From: Zea mays
Lineage: Eukaryota; Streptophyta; Magnoliopsida; Poales; Poaceae
Assembly (NCBI RefSeq): GCF_902167145.1
Contig: NC_050097.1
Span: 143,245,982-143,309,981, forward strand
Direction: 5' to 3'
DNA: 64,000 bases
A program made the position numbers and the translations under genes. Each line of letters begins with the position of its first letter. The first letter of the stretch is position 1. Under the pieces are notes generated by a model. That model was given only the letters and a program-made list of their open reading frames with translations. It did no database searches and was not told the DNA's origin. Shown here in pieces: positions 11,458-22,700 of this stretch.

Positions 11458-11645
11458 GTCCGGCTGCACCCGTAGGCGACTTTTGCACGGAGGGTCCGGC
11501 TGCACCCTTAGGCGACTTTTGCATAGAGAGTCTTTGGGAGAAGACTTTGATTTTGCGCACTTGTTGTGCTAGTCCGGCTACACCCGTAGGCGTCTTTTGC
11601 ACGGAGGGTCCGGCTGCAACGTTAGGCGACTTTTGCACGGAGTGT
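11358..11645. repeat. Tandem repeat array in element C
   Basis: Five copies of a ~34-bp unit (TCCGGCTGCACCCGTAGGCG then ACTTTTGCACGGAG) start near 11380, 11458, 11492, 11570 and 11606. They alternate with a longer spacer, GATTTTGCGCACTTGTTGTG plus AGAGTCTTTGGGAGAAGAC. The array lies between the antisense ORF and the end of pol. It is open on both strands, giving repeats such as QKSPTGAAGP on the minus strand. Confidence 0.85.
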
Positions 11646-11863
11646 CGCACGCGAGGGTAGTCAGCGCTGCCCCTCGCAGTGACTTTGGTGTGGTCGAATG
11701 CCGAAGACCGTCGATGCGGTCTTTTTCGACATATTGTGTCTTAATTTTTGCGGGTATATTGCATGGCTCCGCCTCGTTAAAAACCTCACCCCCCGGGAGG
11801 AAAAGAGTGCGGGCCGAAATAATAATGTTTGGTGAATTACAAGGGCGTGATGGCCCTGAGGAT

Positions 11864-12999
11864 TCAAACAAAAAATTTGCGGAGATTATCTATATTCCAG
11901 GAATGCTCTAGGTCTTCGCCAGATTGCGTTGTTAGCCTATACGCGCTAGGAGACGACTTCGTCTTGACGATGAATGGTGCTTCCCACTTTGGCTCCAGCT
12001 TACCCCGTGACTCTGTCCGGGTTGTTCGGACGAGTACGAGGTCCCCTTCATTGAATTCTCTTGGGACGACTGCGTGGTCGCGCCAGGCCTTCATTTGGGC
12101 TTGGTATTTGTTGAGGGCCTGCAGGGCGAAGACACGGTCTTCGTCTATGAGATCTTTGGAGGTTGGCTCATCTACGTCGGGTACGGCTGAAGCGCTTGTC
12201 CGTGGGGATCCAATGTTTGATTTCCTATGGGGTCATGGCCTCCAATCCGTATAGCAGGCGAAAAGGAGTGAATCCGGTCGCCTGACACTCGGTCGTGTTC
12301 AGCGCCCAGACTGCTTTAGGTAGCAGGTCGGCCCATTTACCCTTCTTGTCGTTGAGAAGCATTTTCTTGATCGCCGTGAAAATTTTGCCGTTGGCGCGCT
12401 CCACGACGCCGTTGGATTGAGGGTGATAAACTGAGGCGAAGGCAAGCTTGGTGCCAATGGAGAAGCAGAAGTCCCTGAAGTCTTGGCTGTCAAATTGTTT
12501 GCCATTGTCAACTGTGAGCTCGGACGGGACTCCGAATCGGCAAACAATGTTTTGCCAGAAGAATTTCTGGGCAGTCTTTGATGTTATCATGGACACTGCT
12601 CTTGCCTCGATCCACTTGGTAAAATACTCAACGGCGACGAAGGTGAACTTGAGGTTCCCTTGGGCCGTGGGTAGTGCCCGACAATATCCAGGCCCCAGCG
12701 CTGAAGGGGCCATGTGTGGGCGATTAGCTTTGTAAATTGCGAAGGGTTTCCCGAGCGTGGAGAAAACTTCTGGCAGGCTTCGCACGACCTCGTCACCCGA
12801 TTCGCGGCGCAGATCATAGCAGGCCAGTAGAAGCCTTGACGGATCACTTTAGCAGCTAGGGCCCTTGGCCCCGCATGAGAGCCACAAGTTCCGCTGTGGA
12901 CTTCGCGCAGGATCCGGACGCCTTCGGTCTTGGTGACGCATTTAAGCATGGGTTGACTGACCCCCTTCTTGTAAAGGTGTCCCTCAATGAGTGCAAAGT
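11864..12999 (-). pseudogene. Element C integrase (broken)
   Basis: The minus-strand frame from about 12999 carries the integrase zinc module (H-S-G-T-C-G-S-H then C-E-A-C, about 12900-12800). A frameshift near 12660-12700 moves the catalytic core into another frame. That frame has FVAVEYFTKWIEA, VDNGKQFDS and NGVVERANGKI, the D,D,E core, with stops at its end near 12225. The C-terminal domain (FNEGDLVLVR, then PFIVKTKSSPSAYRL) is in the first frame at 12094-11864. Integrase inserts element cDNA into chromosomes. Confidence 0.88.
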
Positions 13000-13000
13000 C

Positions 13001-15088
13001 CTAGCTTCGATGTTTGAGGCGCTTGGCCTCGTTGATATCGCTTCGATGGTAATATCCCTGCAGGAACAGGGTTATTGGTGCCCGCCAGTCTTCGGTCATG
13101 ATGAGGTTGACTATGCGGTGGCCCTCGGTGTCGTTGGTTATTTGGAGGCCCTCTGGGCTGCGGACGGCTGGCGTGCCGATGACATGGTAGAATACGTCGG
13201 AGGGCAAGGCCTCGCCTCTGGCTGTTGCTTTGGCCAACGCATCGGCCTCCTCGTTCTTGGAACGGTCCACATGTTGCAAGGTAAAGCCCTTAAATTGTCT
13301 CTCAAGACTGCGGACAGCCGTGAGATACTGCATGAGTGAGGGGTCCTTTGCTGCGTAATCTTTCTCGACCTGGCCGGCAACTGCTTTGGAGTCTATTTTG
13401 ATTATGCATGTAGTGACACCAAGCGCCCGTAGCTTGCGAAGGCCGAGGATGACAGCTTCGTACTCTGCTACATTGTTGGTGCATCTGTCGGACTCCAAAG
13501 CAAAGCTGAGACGTGTCGCGTATCTGTGTTTGATCCCTGTGGGTGACGTGATGACTGCAGTTGCGCCTGCCCCCGCATGGCACCATGCGCCGCCGCAATG
13601 GATGGTCCACACCTTCTCTGCAGGCCCGTCCGGCTGCGTTATTGGCCCCGTCCAGTCAACGATGAAGTCTGCCAGGACTTGTGACTTGATGACTGTCCTG
13701 GGCTTGAAGGTAATGTGGTAGCCGGAGAGCTTGGCTGCCTATTTGGCGATCCGGACAGACGCCTCCGGATTTCTGAATAATTCGCCGAGTCCCCTGTCCG
13801 AGGTGACCCGTACCTTGAATGCTTCGAAATAGTGGCACAACTTGCGCGATGCCATAACGACTGTGTAGGCAATTTTCTCCAACTCCGTCATGTTGCATTT
13901 GGAAGTCGTGAGGACTTCGGAGACGTAATAAACTGGACACCGCCGAGTTGTGCCCTCTCTGGCCTGCTCTTGGACCAACGTTGCGCTGACTACGTGTGGC
14001 GAAGCTGCGACGTAGAGCAATAGGGGTAGCGAGGGGTTGGGGCTGGTGATGATTGCCAGCTCTGACAGGTGCTGTTTTAGTGATGCGAAGGCCGCCTCTT
14101 GCTCTGGTCCCCATGCAAAGTCCTTTGCGCCATGTAGCGTTTTGAGGAAAGGTAGGCTTCGCTCTGCGGACTTAGAAATGAATCTGTTGAGGGTGGCCAA
14201 TCTGCCTGTCAGTCGTTGGACGTCTCTGGCTGACTACGGGGGCGTCATGTTGATGATAGCATGGATCTTGGTCGGGTTGGCTTCGATCCCATGGTGCGAC
14301 ACCAGGTAGCCCAGTATCTTCCCCGAGCGAATGCCGAAGACACACTTTTCAGGGTTTAGGCGAAGTCGTGCGTCCCGCATGTTCGCGAATGTTTCTGCGA
14401 GGTCGGCCAGATGGTTCTCTTTGCTTTTGCTGGCGACGACGATGTCGTCCACATATGTAAATATGTTCCTGCCGACTTGGCTCTCGAGCACTGTCTTGGT
14501 GAGGCGAGAGAATGTGGACCCATCGTTCTTTAGTCCCTCCGGCATTCTGATGAAGCAATATGTGCCGAAGGGTGTGATGAAACTAGTGCTGGCCTTGTCT
14601 TCCTCCTTCATATATATTTGGTGATAGCCAGAGAAGCAGTCAAGGAGTGACATGACTTCGCACCCGGCCGCACAATCAATGATCTTGTCGATCCGAGGCA
14701 GTGGGAAATTATCCTTGGGGCAGGCCTTGTTGAGGCTGGTGAAATCAATGCACATCCGCCATTTGCCGCTCTTCTTTTGCACCATGACTACGTTAGCGAG
14801 CCACGTAGGGTAGGCGACTGGTTCGATGAAGTTGGCCTCAAGTAGGCGGTGTACTTCGGCTTTGGCGGCTTCTGTTTTCTCATCAGACATTTTGCGCAGC
14901 CTCTGCTTCTTCGGCCTCACCGAAGGGTCGATGCCCAAGCTGTGCTCGATGATAGTGCGACTGACTCCGACCAGGTCGAGGGCGGACCAGGCGAAGACGT
15001 CCTTATTTTTGGAAAGACAGGAGATGAGTCTCTCCTCGTCTTGTGAAGCAAGGTCTTCGCTTATGATGACCGTTTGCTTGGGCGTTGC
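13001..15088 (-). pseudogene. Element C reverse transcriptase, RNase H and second RNase H (broken)
   Basis: One minus-strand frame runs through the whole block, interrupted by in-frame stops at 15091-15089 (upstream), 14236-14234, near 13739 and near 13001. Reverse transcriptase has KSGKWRMCIDFTSLNKACPK, LDCFSGYHQI and the catalytic YVDD (about 14456-14445). The gypsy RNase H/connection follows (LLLYVAASPHVVSATL, about 14040). A second, different RNase H lies at about 13612-13190, with WTIHCGGAW, NNVAEYEAVILGL and HVDRSKNEEADALAK. This duplicated, plant-type RNase H is a known mark of Tat elements. The first catalytic motif of the second RNase H has H-C-G where D-G-S-type residues are usual. 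Confidence 0.9.
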
Positions 15089-15092
15089 CTAG

Positions 15093-15695
15093 TCAAGGGG
15101 AACTATCTTCGTCCCATCGTTGCTCTGCAGCGGTTGGGCGGGTAGCCTCGGGGACCTCGCACTGTGCCGTGAGGCAATGTACGTTCCTTTGCCCTGGAAC
15201 GAAGTCTCTTTCTATGTTGCGCGCGGTCTGCTGGTTGCCATAGACTGTGATCGCGCCTTGCGGACCCGGAATTTTCATGCACAGGTAAAGTCTGTGGATG
15301 GCTGCCTCAAACTTGTTGATGGAGCCCCGACCCATTATGGCGTTGTACGGGTACACCATGTCGACGATGTCGAAAGTGACCTGCTCACTTCGTGCATTAG
15401 GTGCTGCACCGAAGGACAGGGGTAGCTCTATCTTGCCCACAAGAAAGGTGCCCTTGCCGCCGAAGCCATATAGGGGGTTGTCCGAAGGTTTAAGCAAGCT
15501 ATGGCTGATGCCCATGCGGTCGAAGGCATGGAGGAAAATGATGTCCGTCTGGCTGCCGTTGTCAACTAAGACTTTGTGCAGGTCCCAGCCTGCCACACTG
15601 CAGTTGATGACCATGGCGTCGATGTGGGGTGCGCTGCGCAGGTCGACATCTCTGGCGTCGAAGGTCAATGGCACATGGGACCACTTCGTTTGCAC
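15093..15695 (-). pseudogene. Element C protease region
   Basis: The frame contains HKVLVDNGSQTDIIF, an aspartic protease-like active site with D-N-G where D-S/T-G is usual, then YNAIMGRGSINKFEA, the conserved second half of plant gypsy proteases. It lies between gag and reverse transcriptase. A frame change near 15130 separates it from reverse transcriptase, which resumes after an in-frame TAG at 15091-15089. Confidence 0.85.
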
Positions 15696-15771
15696 GACTG
15701 GACCGGTGACGGCGACGTGGTTGACGCTACAGTAGTGGTCCCTCTTCTGTCGCTTTGTGTCGAAGTCGACG

Positions 15772-17479
15772 CTAGACCCCCCCAGTGATCATGTGAATGA
15801 CTCCGCGATACGGCTGATCACTGAAGTCTTCTTGTTTTGGTGCTTGGGGGTGGTTTGGGTGGTGGATGTTTGGCTGATGCGGGTGCGGAGGTGGGAGTGG
15901 GGGTGGTACAATTTGTACCTCCTGGTGGTGTTGGTATGCGTGGTTAGGTGGATGCTGAGCGGGGCCGTGGTTGTATGGTTGTGGGAGATGTTGATATGTG
16001 TGCGCGACAACTCTTGGGTTATCGGCTGGTTGCGGCCGAGACATCCTATCCCTGGTGGCCTTCGTTTCCGGGCAGTCCCTGGTTGGGTGCGTGCAGTCTT
16101 TGCCATGAAACAGGCAGTAAAATCTGCGTGACTGCTGCGCCCGTCCTCGGCCCCGACCACGAGTTCCATTGCCGCGGCCCTGGGGGGATAATCTTGGCGG
16201 CGAGGGGCCTCACCAGCGGGGTGCTGGTTGGCGATGTTATGCACCTGCTGCTGACTGCGGCTGTCCCAACCGGAGTCTGACTGTGAAGGTCTTGTCCACG
16301 TTCGGCTGAACTGCGGAGGGTCCTTGGGTTTCCTCTGGGACTCGACCTTGCGCTGGTGGAGCTCTTCGGGTCTGGCATATTTTTCAAACAGTTGATAGAG
16401 CTCCTGGAGGTTCTTGGGTGGATCCCTGATGCAGTGGCTGTAAAGGACGCCAGTCCGAAGGCCACTGATGGCGTAGTGAATGGCAATTTGGTCATCAACC
16501 GAAGGCAATTGTGACTTGAGAGTCAGAAACTTGCGGTAGTACTCCCGTAGAGTTTCTTTCTCTAGCTGCTTGTAGAGTGACAATTCGGCCAAGGCATCGG
16601 TGTCTGGGTGGTATCCTTGGAAGTTGAGCAGAAATTTGTCCCGAAGACTTCTCCAGGAGTCGATGGACAGCGGGGGCAACCTGGTGTACCAGGTTAGAGC
16701 CGGACCTTCGAGGGTGATGATGAATGACTTCGCCATCGTGGCATCGTCCCCTCCGGATGATGCAACAACGACTTGATAGCTCATGATATACTATGCTGGG
16801 TCGATGCTGCCGTTGTACTTGGGGTAGGTCCCTGCCCTGAAGTTGGCGGGCCATGGTGACACTTGCAGGTGTGGCGCCAGAGGACTCCGCTCATCAAGGT
16901 AGTTGACGCCTTGGAATGTTGTGGCGTGCGGGATGACAGGTCCACGCTGGGAATGAATAGGTCTTCGATTGGCGCGCGCTGTTGGAGGGGTGGGCCGTGT
17001 TGCAGATCATGTTGGCCTTCGCGCTGCATGAGCGCAATCTCTTGCTCAAGCTCCTGAGCCCTCTGCTCCTCGTCATGTATCATCTGGCGCACTTTGGTCT
17101 GCGCGGAGACATGTTGGCGCTTGGCCTCGAGGATCTCTTTCTGCTTCTGGAGGTTATGGTTCTTGATGCGCAAGGCCCGCAGTTGTAGTTGTTCCTCTGC
17201 TGAAACGCCAATGACTTCGCCATCCTCAGTGGCGTCCTCGCCCTCTAGTGGAGCGAAGCCTGGGGGTGGTTGTGGTTGTCCTCCGGAGCTGCAGGTGCGG
17301 AGGGTGCCTTTGGGTGTAGGTTGATCATTGTGTTGTCTCTTGCTGAGTGTGTCGTCTTCGCAGGCTTCTTGATGGGTGGTGTCTGCTAGGGCCTTGCCCT
17401 TTTTCTCGGCCAGCAGCGCTACTTTCGCTACTTCGTCAACGGATGGGGCTGCCTTTGAGCTAGCTCTCTTGGGTGCCAT
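15772..17479 (-). pseudogene. Element C gag (broken)
   Basis: The chosen start is ATG at 17479 (MAPKRASSKAAPSVDEVAK), 41 bases inside the 5' LTR. An N-terminal glutamine/glutamate-rich coiled coil (near 17150-16950) precedes the capsid-like core EGPALTWYTRLPPLSIDSWR (near 16710) and LREYYRKFLTLKSQ. At least two frame changes (near 16850 and near 16100) and a TAG near 16795 break it. The nucleocapsid region near 16110 has a short cysteine/histidine motif of the C-x-F-H-G type seen in Tat Gag. The C-terminus is histidine/proline-rich (HPHQPNIHHPNHPQAPK). Confidence 0.85.
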
Positions 17480-17501
17480 CGCGGGTGGTTTTTTTGTAGC
17501 A

Positions 17502-17519
17502 CGAACGGTGGGCGCCAAA
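17502..17519 (-). other. Element C primer-binding site
   Basis: On the minus strand, directly inside the 5' LTR, the sequence is TTTGGCGCCCACCGTTCG. TGGCGCC is the usual core of Tat/Athila-type primer sites. I cannot assign the tRNA with certainty by eye. Confidence 0.7.
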
Positions 17520-17986
17520 TGTTGGAACTTGCTCTCCTGGGCAAGTTGATCCAACGGGGGAATGAAAGCAACGTGAACAAGGTTTGGCAATAGCTCTGTT
17601 AATCTAGCCTCTCAAGGGCACTATACGGGGGTATTTATAGGTGACCGAGTGCCCAACGTCTCAATGTAAGGACGCATGTACCCTCAGGCACCTGGACTAT
17701 CCCCAGAATATTCCTATAAAGGAGGGTTACAGACTGTCATTACAGAAAAGCTATTACAAATCGGGCCCGTAACACACTTCTCCGTGCGGGGCCTGTTACA
17801 ATGGGCTGAATACCACATGGGCCTCCAGGTCGAGTGAGTACGTGGGACGGGGTGACGTCGTCGTAGGCCTTCGTCTTGTAGTGTAGGAGGCGAAGGGTGG
17901 ATCTCACCGGTTATTCTGCTTCTGTTGGCGCAGTGAGATAGACGAAGGCTGGAGCGAAGGGTAGCGTCTTCGCCTTCGCCCCAACA
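17520..17986 (-). repeat. Element C 5' LTR (right end in window)
   Basis: 467 bp from TGTTGGAAC to CCCCAACA on the plus strand. The minus-strand TATA box CTATAAATAC is at 17640-17631. The right target duplication ATCAC follows at 17987-17991. Confidence 0.95.
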
Positions 17987-17991
17987 ATCAC

Positions 17992-18190
17992 ATATCTATC
18001 TCATCTTGACAGATTCTATCTTACCTTTGGAGATTCACCTTATAAGCCTAGTTATCCCAATTTAGACATAAAAACAACAGATCAAGCCTAGCCATGATCC
18101 CTCAGTTCATAACCAGCCACTAGCCTATCTGTTTGCCTACTAAATAATTTCCCTTGCAAAACTATCTTACCATATATATTTCTAACCCAG
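17992..18190 (+). other. Element B leader, continued after element C
   Basis: AT-rich untranslated sequence joining the 9703-10143 leader to the B gag start. No reading frame is seen. TTTCTAACCCAG just before the ATG resembles a 3' splice site, so a spliced leader is possible but unproven. Confidence 0.55.
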
Positions 18191-19465
18191 ATGGTCAATA
18201 CCAGAAAGGGAGGCGGTATCGATCTGACAGCTAACCACCATAGCAAGAGGATTGTTAACCAACCATGACCAGAAATGAATCCTCTGAACCCTCCACCAGC
18301 TGGAACAGATCCCATTGCTGCCGCTCAGATGCAGCTACTGCAGCAAATGGCAAACACCATGAAAGAAATGCAAGCGCAAATGCGACAAGAACGTCAGGAG
18401 ATGCACAAGGAACGACAGGAAATACGACAAGAAATGAGACAAGAACGCCAAGAAATGCGCCAAGTACGGCAGGAACAACAACAACTACCACCTCCACCAC
18501 CACCAGCTCCGCCTAGGGATAAGCACCAGGAGTTTATGAGTCACAAGCCACCTACATTCTCTAACTCCTCAGATCCACTACAAGCTAATGACTGGTTAAA
18601 GTCTGTAGACAAGATGCTCAACATAGCTCAGTGCTCCGACTGGGAGAAAGTACTCTATGCATCGGGTCGTCTTACTGGCCCTGATGTGGATTGGTGGGAT
18701 GCATATTGCGCTGCTCATGCTACTGTCAACACCATTACCTGGGCAGAATTCTCCACTCAATTCAGGAATTACAATATTCCTACGGGCCTAATGAAGATTA
18801 AAAAGGAGTTCCTATCCCTTAAACAGGGAGGGATGTAAGTGAGCGAATACAGGGACAAGTTCATCCAGTTATCTCGATATGCTCCTGGTGAAGTTGATGA
18901 CGATGAGAAGAAGCAGGACCTCTTTCTAGAAGGTTTGATCGGGCCGCTACAATACCAACTGATATCACACACATTCTCGTCCTTCTAGAGACTACTGGAC
19001 AAAGTTATTGCTCTCGAAAACAATAGCGTTGAGCCTAGAGAGAAGAGAAGGACTACTAACCAGGGACAAGGTAGGAGTAGTTCCCGTCCCCGTTATACTA
19101 CTACTCAAAGTACACCCGCTCGTAGCAGTTTCGGGCAACAAACTCAACAGACCCAATCTGCTCCTCATCAAGCAAGCACTCCAGTTGGACCTGTTGCTCC
19201 TAATACATCCACAAATAGGTCATGCTTCAAGTGTGGACAGATCGGTCACTATGCCAACTATTGTCCAAACAAGGCTGCTTATACTACTCCGGCTCCGATG
19301 AAGCAGGGTCAGGCCTCGGGAGGCAAGAGTCAGCCCTTATCCATCAACCGGGGGCAGCTCAACCATGTGGAAGTAGAAGTTGAACCTGGTGAACCCAAAA
19401 ATCAAGAAGAGGTGTCGGTTGAAGGTGAACAGGCCGGTGAAGAAATCAACGAACAACAAGATTAG
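18191..19465 (+). pseudogene. Element B gag (three in-frame stops)
   Basis: The start is ATG at 18191 (MVNTRKGGGIDLTANHH). One frame runs the full length, with stops at TGA 18266-18268, TAA 18836-18838 and TAG near 18987. A glutamine/arginine/glutamate-rich coiled coil (MRQERQEMHKERQEIRQEMR) and a polyproline stretch precede the gypsy Gag core (HKPPTFSNSSDPLQANDWLK, GPDVDWWDAYC). After the core comes a perfect zinc knuckle CFKCGQIGHYANYC (about 19220-19262) and an acidic tail ending at TAG 19463-19465. No protease or polymerase follows; the next feature is the polypurine tract. As a Gag-only gene it would need enzymes from a relative. Confidence 0.88.
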
Positions 19466-19715
19466 AGCCTATACATATGTACACACACACACATATATAT
19501 ATATAAGTAGTATTGTAAGACCCAAATAATACCTTAGGTAGTAGCTAGTATTTACTATTATAGGAATAATAATAAGGTCTATGTGAGCCTACATCTTACT
19601 AACAAGTTATGCATCATGCTGAGATTTTGTTTGTGCATATGTTTTGAGATACGATTGTGATACATCCTTTCTCTTACTAATCTCGAGGACAAGATTTTAT
19701 AGGGGGGGTAGGATT
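19466..19715 (+). other. Element B 3' untranslated region, microsatellite and polypurine tract
   Basis: Contains an (AC)n(AT)n microsatellite at about 19478-19506, the motif TCTCGAGGACAAGATTTTAT common upstream of the 3' LTR in Tekay-type elements, and the polypurine tract AGGGGGGGTAGGA (19701-19713) abutting the LTR. There is no coding sequence. Confidence 0.8.
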
Positions 19716-22700
19716 TGTAAAGCCCAAAATTGGTAGAAGGAAAAAATATATAATAAAATAATAAAATAAAGAAATAAAAATATCTATAATAGTATTTCTA
19801 GAATTTTTGAAACCTTTGGAATTCATTAGGACCTTTCCTTTTCATGATCAATTAAGGGTACCAAATTAAGTTAAGTAACCAACAAATAGATAGAGAACGG
19901 TTGATCTCTTGCTGATGATTTTGTGGTAATACATTTTATTGAAAACATGAACTTGATCTCAATTTATAAATTAAAATATAAAATAGAAAATGAATGAAAA
20001 GAAAAGAAGAAAGAATATACACTATATAAAAAATATTCTTAATGCAAACAGTAGAGTTTAAATTCTCATTAGGATTATGTTTGATTTTTGGAATCTGAAA
20101 TTCAAAATAGAATTTGAATTTGGTTTGAATACTTGAAATTGGAATTTGAAAACAAAGCAGAAAATTTATAAAAGAAAAGAAAAGATCAAATCAGTGTTTG
20201 GGCTAAATTTTCCATAGCTGGCCCAGCTTCTCCTTTTCCTCCTCTCCACCGCGCAGCCCAGTTTCTCTTCCCCTCGACCACTCTGCATCACCGTCTGCGC
20301 GGCCCAACCAGCCAATCGGTGTGCCCATACTCAGTACCAGGTGGGCCCGCCTTGTCATAGCCACCTCCCACAACGCGTCGCAGGCATGACACCGCCATGT
20401 GGCCCCGTGTTGTCAGCTCCATCTTCTCCCCTTGCTTTCTCGGTAAGAGATACCGCGCCACAACAAACTCCGCGCTAACTGCGACCTGGACTCGATCTCC
20501 CTGGGTATAAAAGCTGAACTCGGGGCCCCGTGACCTCCACACTTGCACCGTGCCGCAGAAGCTGCTTCGCCGTAGAGAAGGGGAGGAAGGCAAGGAAATC
20601 TGCCGCCATGGTGGAATCTCGGGTGCGCCAACATTTTTGGTTGTGCGGGGTAATCAGGGGACTTCGTCGGTGATCACCGAGTGCAGTCGTGCGCTTACTG
20701 GCAAGGACATCCGCTGTGGGTTTGGCAAATCATCACCGGAGTTGGAGCCCCGCCGTTAAGCCACTCCCCACCGTGGTCGGCCTCCGCGGCTTCATCAAAG
20801 CTGTTATGGGGTACCTCCTCTGTTCCGCTCATGTTCCAATTGCATTTTGCACTGGGTAGTTCGACGTGATCGCTGGGGCTTCGCGGCTCCGGCATGCCAT
20901 CGCCGTCGCTCACGGGCGGCGCCACCGTTGCCATGCATTGGCATGGGGAAGGGCGGTCTGGACCGTAGATCTCCGTGCGTGCGGCTACGATTAGGGCGTA
21001 GCGTATCGGTTCGTCGTGGCACATGGGTCGTCCGATCAGTAATAAAGGGTTAGGATTAGATCTCATTCCATAAATCGTGGTCATGGATTCTAGATCCAAG
21101 GATCATGATCATGTACCGGTTCGGGTATGTGGTCATTTAATCAGGGCCATCCATATTCGATCGGACGGATCCGGATCCCACGATACCCCTTCGGCTGTGT
21201 AAACATTCAAAAGGGCCCCTGATGTATTACAGAATAAACCCGATGTCCTCGGCTGAAGGAAACCCTTACACCTAGGCCCCTGGTATTTGCAAATAGAACC
21301 CTGCGTTCTTAGAAAATGACGGCCGCAGTCAAGAAAATTCATAAAATGAATATAGGAAGTATTTTAAGTATACAAATAATTCCCTAAACTTCGGAAAATC
21401 ATATCTCCTTTGTTTTAGCTCCGATTGGATCCGTTCAAGTTTCGTTAACTTCATAATATCATTGTTTATGCAATAACAAAATTGGTTTTATCATAACACA
21501 TATTCTTATAATTGGATATTGTTCAATCTTTGTTTAGTAGATTGAGCTTGCTAATTAAAGATAACCTATCTATAATTATAATCTGACTAAAATATGATTT
21601 CTAATCAAGTTATAATCTAGATTAAAGTTGAGTTAATTATTTATAGAATAATCTCTGATATGGTATATACTAATCAATTTATAATATAGTTTAATATTTA
21701 AATCACATAGATCCTCCATAAATCATAACTTTTTAACCATAATTTCGAATTTAGTGGTTCTCAAACCTAGGTTCTCGTCACGACGAGTAGATCATTATTA
21801 TGCAGTTTGCTCTTATGTTTGGTGTGATGTTAATTTTGCCTATACCCTGTTTATTTGTATTGCTACGACTAGCAGCGAGGTTACGAGTCACTTGAAGAGC
21901 AAGTTGGTACCTGGAATGTCGAGTCCCAGGTAAGTTGTGCCCTTGATCACTCCTTTTTACCTAATAATGTTCGCTGTTAATCACTGTGACATGCTCAGGT
22001 TAATTTGATGGGACCTAATAGGTTTCCCTAGCATTGTTTATCCCCCACCTTGCAAACAGATGAATTATTGGGTAGATTTGCTATTGTTGTACCTGGTTTT
22101 GGGAAGCTAATGTTTTTATTATGATCATGTTCCAATTATGTTGTTGTTTAATTGTTGTTCATGATAAGATCATATTGTTAATTGGAACATGGAGCGACCA
22201 CCCAGGAAAACAGTGCTACCCCAAATGTGGTATGGGACACCCGTGGATGACTAATTAGGAAAGCTAGTTGAGGACTACCTTACCCGAAAGGGGCAAGGGT
22301 AGTAGGGGAGTGGTTGGTGTAGGATGGTTCTTGGGCTAATTTTGCTGCGATGGCAGTCAGATGGGGGATTCCTGCATTGCGCTTCCTAGAAATTGTATCG
22401 GGTTCTCTAAAGCTAGTGGAACTTTGTAAAGGCCTCGTATTGGTACCTTGCCTCGCTTCCTTGGTAGAGGTGTATGGGGTTTGATCAACTTCGTGGAAAA
22501 TGGGTAACACGACTTGTGGGTAAAGATGTGCAACCTCTGCAGAGTGTAAAACTGGTATATCAGCCATGCAGAGTGTAAAACTGGTATATCAGCCATGCTC
22601 AGGGTCATGAACGGCTTGGACCCTCACATGATTAACTTATGGAATTAAACTTAATTTGTCATATGCATTGCATTGCGGGTGTTGTTATTAATCTTGATCT

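Larger units (their letters stand above)
10144..17986 (-). mobile_element. Element C: complete Tat-type gypsy retrotransposon (7.8 kb)
   Basis: Both LTRs are 467 bp, in TG...CA form, and flanked by a perfect TSD ATCAC (10139-10143 and 17987-17991). Reading from 17986 downward the order is LTR, primer site, gag, protease, reverse transcriptase, RNase H, second RNase H, integrase, a tandem-repeat/antisense-ORF region, polypurine tract, LTR. The second RNase H and the antisense ORF place it in the Tat lineage. The LTRs differ at about 17 of 467 sites by hand count (3.6 %). Polyprotein frames are broken in many places, so the copy is dead for protein production. Confidence 0.95.

Noticed and set aside
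11358..11645. CRISPR-like repeat-spacer pattern
   Set aside because: The spacers themselves repeat, there is no cas gene, and the setting is a plant retrotransposon; it is a tandem repeat.
19478..19506. Possible functional AC/AT element
   Set aside because: A plain dinucleotide microsatellite in the 3' untranslated region of element B.
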